DNA of 7,270 nucleotides. It comes from JAWPNA01 sp045402695. GTDB taxonomy: Bacteria > Acidobacteriota > Polarisedimenticolia > JACPZX01 > DASXTC01. Both the position numbers and the translations under genes were made by a program. The stretch lies in the NCBI GenBank assembly GCA_045402695.1, contig JAWPNA010000035.1, positions 1 through 7,270 on the forward strand, written 5' to 3'. The notes below the pieces were generated by a model. The model did not search any database. It saw only the letters and a program-made list of their open reading frames with translations, and was not told the origin of the DNA. This document shows, piece after piece, positions 1 to 5,197 of this stretch. Position 1 is the stretch's first letter. Every line of letters begins with the position of its first letter.

Positions 1-107
1 CTAACAAGAGAGGATTCAGCGCTCTTGAGTATCTTCCAGTTCTGCTCGTTCAGGGGTTTCTCGCGTTCTTCGGGAGAAGGAGGGGTGTTCTCGAAGTTGT
101 TGGACAT
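1..107 (-). CDS. Partial hypothetical protein, N-terminal 35 residues only
   Basis: An open frame starts with ATG at 107 on the minus strand and runs out of the window at position 1 without a stop. It reads MSNNFENTPPSPEEREKPLN followed by EQNWKILKSAESSLV. The visible part is polar and rich in Pro, Glu and Asn, with no signal peptide, so it looks like a disordered cytoplasmic N-terminus. No family can be named from 35 residues. There is no clear Shine-Dalgarno just upstream (the leader there is AT-rich). It is backed by an AT-rich stretch that could carry its promoter, and it is separated from the next minus-strand cluster by the terminator at 228-258, so it is probably its own transcription unit. 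The start could also lie elsewhere, since this rests on frame openness and composition only. Confidence 0.55.
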   Translation of the reverse strand, partial: MSNNFENTPPSPEEREKPLNEQNWKILKSAESSLV

Positions 108-139
108 GTTGATTTAATTAGTTGGTTATAAGTCAATCT

Positions 140-168
140 AAAACTATCAATACTGGAGGCATTGTCAA
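140..168 (-). promoter_or_regulatory. Possible sigma70-type promoter for the gene at 1-107
   Basis: On the minus strand a perfect TTGACA occurs at 168-163, inside the only clearly AT-rich stretch of the window (about 108-160). The best-placed -10 after a 16-bp gap is TAGTTT (146-141), a poor match to TATAAT; a better TATAAC lies at 130-125 but is too far from the TTGACA. The intergenic position just ahead of the minus-strand ATG at 107 is right for a promoter, but the -10 box is not convincing. Confidence 0.25.
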
Positions 169-227
169 GCACTTGACTGCTTCGACGTGTGGTCACAGCG
201 CGTAATTGCGCTTTATTGACTGAGGAT

Positions 228-258
228 AAAGGGTGCAGCCGTCGTGACTGCACCCTTT
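228..258. terminator. Symmetric intrinsic terminator, probably bidirectional
   Basis: AAAGGGTGCA (228-237) and TGCACCCTTT (249-258) form a perfect 10-bp inverted repeat around an 11-base loop. It has A's on one side and T's on the other, so it can work as a stem plus short U-tract on either strand. On the minus strand it lies about 25 bases after the TAG stop of the DUF2958 gene and would end that cluster. A second smaller hairpin (271-279 pairing with 285-293, one G-T pair) sits across that stop codon and has no U-tract of its own. Confidence 0.75.
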
Positions 259-282
259 CTTGGTGCGAGCGAGCGACGTTTC

Positions 283-600
283 CTACGTCGTTCTCGCGAT
301 CCTGATATTGTTCAGAGGCTGGGGTTCAAAGAACACGTCTCGTTCGATCCGCAGGCCGTGAGGCCCTGTGGCGCGAGCGATCTCCGACAGACAGAAGTAT
401 CCGAGCTCGGCCGCGTGTCCTACGACGTAGCCGAAGCAGAGATCCTCGCCGTCGAACTCCGTGATGTACCAGGTCCAGTTGCTGTCCGGCGTGAAGAGCT
501 TCACGTGGACGGTAGGGTTTGGGTCGTTCTCGGTCGCGTAGAGCGGCGGAATCCTCCCTCGCAGGTCATCCGGGATGCAGACGTGGGCCTCCTGGGTCAT
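283..600 (-). CDS. DUF2958 family protein
   Basis: A 105-residue protein that matches the DUF2958 family from memory of its conserved pattern: a short N-terminal LPPLYATE-like stretch (here RIPPLYATEND, 16-26), then VHVKLFTPDSNWTWY (31-45), EFDGEDLCFGYVVG (48-61), ELGYFCLSEI (65-74) and a C-terminal IERDVFFEPQPL (85-96). The length is normal for the family. Function is unknown; members are common on plasmids and integrative elements. The frame is open further upstream to 783, but the start at 600 is preferred: AAGGAG lies 11 bases upstream and the conserved region begins soon after. The ATG overlaps the TGA of the radC-like gene as ATGA, so translation is probably coupled. It is the last gene before the terminator at 228-258. 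The protein is cytoplasmic by appearance, with no membrane segment. Confidence 0.85.
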   Translation of the reverse strand: MTQEAHVCIPDDLRGRIPPLYATENDPNPTVHVKLFTPDSNWTWYITEFDGEDLCFGYVVGHAAELGYFCLSEIARATGPHGLRIERDVFFEPQPLNNIRIARTT

Positions 601-1328
601 AAAAGGCCCTTCTCCTTGAGGCTCACGTAGCCGGTCTCTGCAACGATGATGTGGTCGTAGAGCCCGATGCCGATGATTTCGGACGCCCGCTTCACTGCAC
701 GGGTGAAATCGACGTCGTCCTGGCTGGGGGTAAGGCTTCCGCTCGGGTGGTTGTGGACCAGGATGAACCCCAAGGCCGAGCACGCGATGGCCGGCTGGAG
801 GATCTCCCGCGGGTGCGTGCGTGTGGTATTGAGGCTTCCGATGGAGATCGTCTCGCGGCAGATGAGATGGTTCTGCGCGTCGAGGTAGAGAGCGACCAGG
901 TGCTCCTTGCGGGCCTTCCGCAAGTCTTTGACCTGGTGGTAGGCCTCGTGGGGTCCTGAGAGCGCAGGCCGGTCATCGTCCTTCGGTGAGAAGGCGCGGC
1001 GGCCAAGCTCGAAGATGGCCTTCAACCGACATGCTTTCACCGGACCGATGCCTCGGTTCGACTGCCACTCCTTGAGGCTGAGGCTGGGTAACGCATCGAA
1101 GCCGTACTTCCGCAGAAGCCCATCGGCGATCTTGAGGACGTTCTCTGTCTTCGTGCCCGCGCCCAGAGCGACGGCGACGAGATCCGAGTTGGAGAGGGTC
1201 CGCTCGCCATGCTTGCGGAGCTTCTCGCGGGGTCTGAAGCACGCGGCCGGTTCACCGACCCGCGGGCATCGCGGCGGCCGCGAAATCGCTGGCACTACTT
1301 GAGACTGGTGGTCGTGAAAGAGCGACAT
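597..1328 (-). CDS. radC: RadC-like JAB/MPN-domain protein
   Basis: A 243-residue protein of the RadC (UPF0758) family. After about 30 residues of non-conserved N-terminus, the family start is recognisable as RPREKLRKHGERTLSNSDLV (32-51). A helix-hairpin-helix-like stretch NRGIGPVKACRLKAIFELGR follows (91-110), then the JAB/MPN domain with the zinc-binding JAMM signature: His192 and His194 in HNHPSG (192-197) and Asp205. THPREI (171-176) is also conserved. The family has a metalloprotease fold, but no protease or repair activity is firmly established. RadC homologues on plasmids and islands are often called anti-restriction or DNA-repair proteins without proof. Start: AAGGAGG sits 4 bases before the ATG at 1328. 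The gene lies about 100 bases after the four-helix-bundle gene and overlaps the DUF2958 start by 4 bp, which suggests one transcript. The N-terminal 30 residues are longer than usual for the family and rich in Pro and Arg. Confidence 0.93.
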   Translation of the reverse strand: MSLFHDHQSQVVPAISRPPRCPRVGEPAACFRPREKLRKHGERTLSNSDLVAVALGAGTKTENVLKIADGLLRKYGFDALPSLSLKEWQSNRGIGPVKACRLKAIFELGRRAFSPKDDDRPALSGPHEAYHQVKDLRKARKEHLVALYLDAQNHLICRETISIGSLNTTRTHPREILQPAIACSALGFILVHNHPSGSLTPSQDDVDFTRAVKRASEIIGIGLYDHIIVAETGYVSLKEKGLL

Positions 1329-1426
1329 ACTGCCTCCTTGCTTCTGAAAGAGTTGGGTGTGGAGGAGAGATGAGAAGGCGTTCTTGAGGGAACACAGGGA
1401 GCGAATGGGTGCAGTCGTCGTGTCCG

Positions 1427-1999
1427 TCAGATGTCAGGACTTGCCGGTGCGTCGCTTCGCGTGTTCAGTCGTAATCGACGAATGAGGCCGCTTGTCATCC
1501 TTCTGATCTCCGTCACTCGGCGCTGAAGCCCTTCGCATTCGTGGGACATGATGTGTCCCGATTCTCGACACAGCACCAGATCGGTCTCCAGCTCAGATAA
1601 GTTGGACAGCCCCTGATGGAGGCATCCGATGAACTCGCTCGCTGAACCGGATGACTGGCCTCGCGCTACGGCCACCGGCATCCGCGATGAAGACTCGATC
1701 AGCCGCTTCGAGATCGCTCGCCCCTCGACTCCCTGCAGCTTTCGCGTGAGCTGGAAGATATCGAGCGCTAGGTCGAAGCTTTCCACCCACACTTTCAGGT
1801 TCCGGTATGAAGGCTGAGGTGTTCGCACATCGGCCGATGTCTGACCGCGAGTCAAGTACTGAGAGAGCTCATCGTGCTGCAGCAGCGCTTCGATGGCGAG
1901 TTCGACTGCCTCGATGCGTTTCGCGTCGGCCTCGTCGTTCGGATCGAGGGTGTCATCCAGGATCGCTTGCAAGTACAGCATCGCTTCTGCTGATGTCAT
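1427..1999 (-). CDS. Four-helix-bundle protein (23S rRNA intervening-sequence protein family) with an N-terminal extension
   Basis: A 190-residue protein. Residues about 65-177 match the four-helix-bundle family first described from 23S rRNA intervening sequences: YRNLKVW (65-71), then DLALDIFQLTRKL (76-88), a helix ending in IESSSRMPVAVARGQ (101-115), SASEFIGCLHQGLSNLSELETDL (119-141) and a last helix ending MTSGLIRRLR (168-177). The family is also structurally related to the Avd accessory protein of diversity-generating retroelements, but no reverse transcriptase is present here. Residues 1-55 are an added helical, acidic region with KRIEAVELAIEALLQ (28-42), a pattern reminiscent of short phage and plasmid proteins. 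Function is unknown; known members form multimers and are thought to bind nucleic acid or partner proteins. Start: GGAG lies about 7 bases before the ATG at 1999. It is the first gene of the cluster leading to radC and DUF2958. Confidence 0.8.
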   Translation of the reverse strand: MTSAEAMLYLQAILDDTLDPNDEADAKRIEAVELAIEALLQHDELSQYLTRGQTSADVRTPQPSYRNLKVWVESFDLALDIFQLTRKLQGVEGRAISKRLIESSSRMPVAVARGQSSGSASEFIGCLHQGLSNLSELETDLVLCRESGHIMSHECEGLQRRVTEIRRMTSGLIRRLRLNTRSDAPASPDI

Positions 2000-2152
2000 G
2001 GTTTCACTCCTATGCCGATGGGAAAGTAGAAGCAGGTGAAACGGAAACAGGAATGGTTACGGAGCACGTTTTCCCCTTGGAACGACCGAGGCTCCGATGG
2101 CAGATTGTTGGCCCCAGCGAAGGGAGCAGGGAGCGCTGAGTGATCAGAAAGG

Positions 2153-2182
2153 AAGCCAGCGAGACATGCCCGCTGGCTTTTT
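2153..2182. terminator. Intrinsic terminator between the two minus-strand operons
   Basis: AAGCCAGCG (2153-2161) and CGCTGGCTT (2171-2179) form a perfect 9-bp stem with a 9-base loop. On the minus strand it begins a few bases after the TAA stop (2190-2188) of the nuclease gene and is followed by CTTCCTTTC, a moderate U-rich tail. On the plus strand it is followed by TTTTT, which is stronger. It therefore most likely ends the SWIM/nuclease operon and may also stop any plus-strand transcription. The rest of the 2000-2187 interval shows no gene and no convincing promoter, although it must contain the start signals for the gene beginning at 1999 unless that gene is read through from upstream. Confidence 0.75.
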
Positions 2183-2187
2183 GGGGA

Positions 2188-2988
2188 TTAAGGAACGTGG
2201 ATAAGAGTCTGCCGGATCCGCTTGTCGTCTCCGAGGCAGACCGGTAGGAAGTCGCACCAGGAGCACCACAGGCCAGGTCGTTTGTAGAACCGGCCCATGG
2301 CGATCTCGCGAGCGACGAGGGAAACCTTGGTCAGGTACTCGAGGATCTGATCGCCCGTGCGCTGCGTGATGTGCCACTCGATCCGTGGCTCCGCCGTCTT
2401 CACGAGCACGCAGAGTGCCGCCTGCTCGACGCCCGGCTCAGCCATCTGGTAGGCCGTGAGCTGATCAGAGAGAAGCGCCTCATGGGCCTTGTACGCCGAC
2501 GCGCTGGTCTTGAAGTCTGCGACCGTTCGCTTCCCGTCCAGGTCAGCCACGAGGTCGATGATACCGATGAACGGCAGGTCGAGGCTCGTGACCGAAAGCT
2601 GGAATGCCTTCTCCGATGCGGTTACGTTGGAGAGTCTTGGAAGCTCTTCTTCGACAAACTTTCCGATGAGCGTCTCGCCCGTCACTGACAGCTTGTCCCA
2701 CGAATCGCGCGGACCGTAGGTCAGGTCGACCTCTCGCACTGCTCGCCAGGAGTTCTGGAACTTGGCGAGGGGATCCTCTCCGCTCTGGAAGAGGGCGGCG
2801 AGGGCCTCGTGCACGACTTGGCCGAACACGAGGCTTACCGAAGGGAAGCGCGGTCTGAGGTTCTCTACGTAGTAGAGTCTGTATTGCTCGGGGCAGTGAA
2901 CGTAGCGGTTGACCCGAGAGTGAGACAGGTGGGGAGACTTGCGGTTCGCGATCCGACCTTCGACTTCCTGCCCTACGGTCCCGATCAT
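2188..2988 (-). CDS. PD-(D/E)XK nuclease, RecB/Cas4-like, with probable Fe-S cluster
   Basis: A 266-residue protein with the order of motifs of the RecB/AddB/Cas4 nuclease group. These are LSHSRVNRYVHCPEQYRLYY (21-40), FGQVVHEAL with His60 (55-63), GIIDLV with Asp145, VADFKT with Asp158 and Lys160 (the DxK core), and QLTAYQ (176-181). Four cysteines are placed as in Fe-S-containing members: Cys32 near the N-terminus, and Cys242, Cys245, Cys251 (CxxCx5C) near the C-terminus. The expected activity is metal-dependent cleavage or 5'/3' end processing of DNA. The length suits a stand-alone exonuclease such as Cas4 or phage recombination exonucleases, and no helicase domain is attached. The frame is open upstream to 3237, but the start at 2988 is chosen because motifs begin right after it and its ATG overlaps the TGA of the SWIM gene as ATGA, implying coupled translation. 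No cas1, cas2 or CRISPR array is present, so a CRISPR role is unlikely. Confidence 0.87.
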   Translation of the reverse strand: MIGTVGQEVEGRIANRKSPHLSHSRVNRYVHCPEQYRLYYVENLRPRFPSVSLVFGQVVHEALAALFQSGEDPLAKFQNSWRAVREVDLTYGPRDSWDKLSVTGETLIGKFVEEELPRLSNVTASEKAFQLSVTSLDLPFIGIIDLVADLDGKRTVADFKTSASAYKAHEALLSDQLTAYQMAEPGVEQAALCVLVKTAEPRIEWHITQRTGDQILEYLTKVSLVAREIAMGRFYKRPGLWCSWCDFLPVCLGDDKRIRQTLIHVP

Positions 2989-3845
2989 GGCCGCACCCTT
3001 CGTTCGGATCGTGGGGCCTCCGAGGGAAGCAAGCGGTCGATGTTCACGAACCGGCCGTCCGGGCTTGGCTTGGTCGTCACCCGGCACGGTACGTCCAGTG
3101 AGACACCCTCCTCGATGCGCTCGGCGAGGTTCGTGAACCCGATCATGGTGAGGTACTCGGCGAGTTGCTTGCGGTTGCCGAAGAGCTTGAGGGTCTGGCC
3201 ATTGGCCTGCACGTTGATATAGAGCCTGCGGCCCCACTTGCCGTTCATGCCGGCGATGTCGATCAAGCGTGCCTGCACGGCGCCATCGATCTTCTCTTCG
3301 TCCTCCGTTTCGTCTGGCTTACCCTCCCCGTTCTTGCCGAGGAAGTCGCCGATCACCTCATGCTGAAGCGACAGGATGCGGCGAGCCGAAGACCTGACGT
3401 CCTCGGGCGAGAGTTGGTCCACGGGACAGTTGAACTCGACTGAGAGCGAGTCGATCCGGCCGTCGGGGCTCACGCTGCGCTTGAGGTGCATCTGGGAGCC
3501 ACCGTTCTTGGGTCGGGCGGCGCGCTTCCTGCCAGACGAGACTGCCTGAGTGGGAATAGATCCTTCCCGTCCTGTAGCGGACGGGCCTGCTGGGGCGACA
3601 CCATCTTCGACTGGCCTCGGCCGATTCCACACGGCGAGGATGTGCTTGCACTGCCAGTCTGGGTCGGACTTGTGGTGCTCGAAGTCCGGGCAAGTACAGG
3701 TGGGGGCGTCTGCGTCGACGGAGACGAGGTAGCTCTTGGCTGGCGTCGAGGGCGAGTAGACCCTGTAGCCCTCCTCGGTCTTCCGGATGACGAGGGTCTC
3801 TTGTGCGGCACGCCCCTCTCGCTTTTCACGTTCCTCGTGAGTCAT
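2985..3845 (-). CDS. SWIM zinc-finger protein with unassigned C-terminal domain
   Basis: A 286-residue protein. The N-terminal part carries a SWIM-type zinc finger: Cys50-x-Cys52, 13 residues, Cys66-x-His68, preceded by a strand pattern (YRVYSPSTPAKSYLVSVD, 28-45) and followed by ILAVWN. SWIM fingers are thought to bind DNA or proteins. Residues about 80-118 are a basic, Pro/Gly-rich linker. The rest (120-286) has a segment DQLSPEDVRSSARRILSLQH (143-162), an acidic stretch (172-186) and a C-terminal beta-like part ending DGRFVNIDRLLP (263-274), which recalls the last strands of small single-stranded-DNA-binding OB folds; that is inference only. Start: AAGGAGG lies about 8 bases before the ATG at 3845. 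Another ATG at 3850 with the same Shine-Dalgarno gives only Met-Ser-stop. The gene overlaps the nuclease by 4 bp, so the two proteins likely act together on DNA. Confidence 0.8.
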   Translation of the reverse strand: MTHEEREKREGRAAQETLVIRKTEEGYRVYSPSTPAKSYLVSVDADAPTCTCPDFEHHKSDPDWQCKHILAVWNRPRPVEDGVAPAGPSATGREGSIPTQAVSSGRKRAARPKNGGSQMHLKRSVSPDGRIDSLSVEFNCPVDQLSPEDVRSSARRILSLQHEVIGDFLGKNGEGKPDETEDEEKIDGAVQARLIDIAGMNGKWGRRLYINVQANGQTLKLFGNRKQLAEYLTMIGFTNLAERIEEGVSLDVPCRVTTKPSPDGRFVNIDRLLPSEAPRSERRVRP

Positions 3846-3885
3846 GACATGTCCTCCTTTGCTGAGACGATGGAATTGAAAAGAA

Positions 3886-3905
3886 CTCCCTTCAGCTTAA
3901 GGGAG
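3886..3905. promoter_or_regulatory. Inverted repeat in the divergent intergenic region
   Basis: CTCCCTT (3886-3892) and AAGGGAG (3899-3905) form a perfect 7-bp inverted repeat with a 6-base spacer. It lies about 40 bases upstream of the SWIM gene start and about 90 bases upstream of the ATPase start, in the only shared regulatory space (3846-3993). It could be an operator or a leader hairpin of the minus-strand transcript. The purine-rich plus-strand stretch 3901-3930 follows it. No good -35/-10 pair was found for either gene here. Confidence 0.35.
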
Positions 3906-3993
3906 CGGTGGGAGGAGCAAAGGAGGGGCAGGTTGCCAGAACTACAAAGCACTACGCCTTGGCAGCCTCCGCATACGTGGTGACGATGACGGG

Positions 3994-5175
3994 ATGTCAA
4001 CGCACCAAGACGCTCGCGTCGTGATCCTTGGCCGCACCAACTTCCGCAACAGCCATCGACTCTTCGGCATCGCCCAACCCGACCGGCGCCATCACATCTA
4101 CATCATCGGAAAAACGGGCACAGGAAAGTCCACGCTGCTTGAAACGATGATCTGGCAGGACATGGCGGCCGGGCAGGGCCTCGCGCTCTTCGATCCCCAT
4201 GGGGACCTTGTCGAGCGCGTGCTGGCCGCAGTGCCTGAAAGGCGAAAGCCTGACCTCATCTACTTCAACGTTCCTGACACAGCGCGACCGCTCGGCTTCA
4301 ACCCGCTGGAGAGGGTCGCACCGGCGAAGCGAGCGCTCGCTGCCACAGGAATGCTGGAGGTGTTCAAGAAGATCTGGTCGGAGTCCTGGGGTCCCCGTCT
4401 TGAGCACATTCTCAGAAACGGGCTCCTCGCGCTGATGGACCAGCCCGAGGCGACGCTCGCGGATCTCCTGCGGCTCTTGGACGACCCCGATTTCAGGAAG
4501 CGTGCAGCCGAGCGGGTCGCGAACGCGCAGGTCCGCCGCTTCTGGCTGCACGAGTTTGAGGGGTACCCCTCGCGCTTCCGCGCCGAGGCGATAGCACCAG
4601 TTCAAAACAAGGTGGGCGCGTTCCTCGCGAACCCGATCCTCCACGCCATCCTGACGCAGCCGAAGAGTTTCTTCGACATGCGCCGCGTGATGGACGACGG
4701 CCATATCCTGCTCGTCAACCTCGCCAAGGGGAAGATCGGCGAGGACGCCACAGCGCTCATGGGGGCGCTTCTCGTGTCCGGGATCGGCCTTGCGGCCCTC
4801 AGCCGCGCCGATGTGCCCGAGGCGGAGCGGCGCGACTTCTTCATTTACCTCGACGAATTCCAGTCGTTCACGACCCTCGGCTTGGCCACCATGCTCTCGG
4901 AACTGCGCAAGTACCGAGCATCACTGGTCCTCTCGCAGCAGTACCTGTCGCAGGTGGATGAGCAGATGCGTGACGCCATTCTGGGGAACGTCGGCACGAT
5001 CATCTCATTCCGTCTGGGTCTTGCCGACGCAGAGATTCTGGAGCAAGAGTTCGAGCCGGAGTTCCGCGCGACTGATCTCGTGAGCCTTCCGAACCACAAC
5101 GTTTACATGAGACTCATGATCGAGGGGGTGGTGTCTCGGCCTTTCAGTGCGGAGACGCTCCCTCCGATGCGGTAG
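3994..5175 (+). CDS. VirD4/TraG-like DNA-transfer ATPase, soluble type
   Basis: A 393-residue P-loop ATPase of the type IV coupling protein/HerA-FtsK superfamily. Seen in order: FGIAQPDRRHHIYIIGKTGT with Walker A GKTGTGKST (39-47), FDPHGDLVE (66-74), a stretch PDLIYFNVPD...GFNPLE (86-106) typical of the family, an internal helical region (about 110-230), ILLVNLAKGKIG (238-249), Walker B FFIYLDEFQSF with Asp287 and Glu288 (282-292), and LVLSQQYLSQ (311-320), the sensor-like motif. Coupling proteins drive DNA or nucleoprotein into a type IV secretion channel. Unlike classical VirD4, there is no N-terminal membrane anchor, so it resembles the short, soluble DUF87/TraG-like ATPases seen on many integrative elements. 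The C-terminus (VSRPFSAETLPP) is as in that group. The start at 3994 has no good Shine-Dalgarno; a GTG at 4021 is an alternative. It is divergent from the SWIM/nuclease operon and converges, 22 bp apart, on the next minus-strand gene. Confidence 0.9.
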   Translation: MSTHQDARVVILGRTNFRNSHRLFGIAQPDRRHHIYIIGKTGTGKSTLLETMIWQDMAAGQGLALFDPHGDLVERVLAAVPERRKPDLIYFNVPDTARPLGFNPLERVAPAKRALAATGMLEVFKKIWSESWGPRLEHILRNGLLALMDQPEATLADLLRLLDDPDFRKRAAERVANAQVRRFWLHEFEGYPSRFRAEAIAPVQNKVGAFLANPILHAILTQPKSFFDMRRVMDDGHILLVNLAKGKIGEDATALMGALLVSGIGLAALSRADVPEAERRDFFIYLDEFQSFTTLGLATMLSELRKYRASLVLSQQYLSQVDEQMRDAILGNVGTIISFRLGLADAEILEQEFEPEFRATDLVSLPNHNVYMRLMIEGVVSRPFSAETLPPMR

Positions 5176-5197
5176 CGATTCTCCCGACCACGCCCGC

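Larger units (their letters stand above)
231..1422. repeat. Pair of short direct repeats flanking the RadC/DUF2958 genes
   Basis: GGGTGCAGCCGTCGTG (231-246) and GGGTGCAGTCGTCGTG (1407-1422) match at 15 of 16 positions. The first copy is one arm and loop of the terminator at 228-258. The second lies just after the stop of the four-helix-bundle gene, without the complementary arm. Together they bracket the radC-like and DUF2958 genes. This could be a recombination or duplication trace, or a shared 3'-end element; chance is not excluded for 16 bases. Confidence 0.4.

Noticed and set aside
50..253. Minus-strand 67-aa open frame
   Set aside because: It runs across the terminator and the AT-rich intergenic stretch and into the start of the gene at 1-107 in another frame. 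No protein-like composition or ribosome site was seen.
601..783. N-terminal extension of the DUF2958 frame (start at 783)
   Set aside because: The extra 61 residues are the out-of-frame reading of radC. The family pattern starts after 600, which has a good Shine-Dalgarno and an ATGA overlap.
1427..1999. Diversity-generating retroelement (Avd-like four-helix bundle)
   Set aside because: No reverse transcriptase and no template/variable repeat pair were seen in the window, so the general four-helix-bundle family is the better call.
2188..2988. CRISPR adaptation gene cas4
   Set aside because: The motifs fit the Cas4/RecB group, but there is no CRISPR array, cas1 or cas2 in the window, and the partner is a SWIM protein.
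2989..3237. N-terminal extension of the nuclease frame (start at 3237)
   Set aside because: The extra residues read through the SWIM gene in another frame (low-complexity Pro/Arg/His). The coupled start at 2988 is better supported.
3486..3983. Plus-strand 165-aa open frame opposite the SWIM gene
   Set aside because: The opposite strand carries the clear SWIM protein with a ribosome site. The plus frame is a GC-rich shadow without recognisable motifs.
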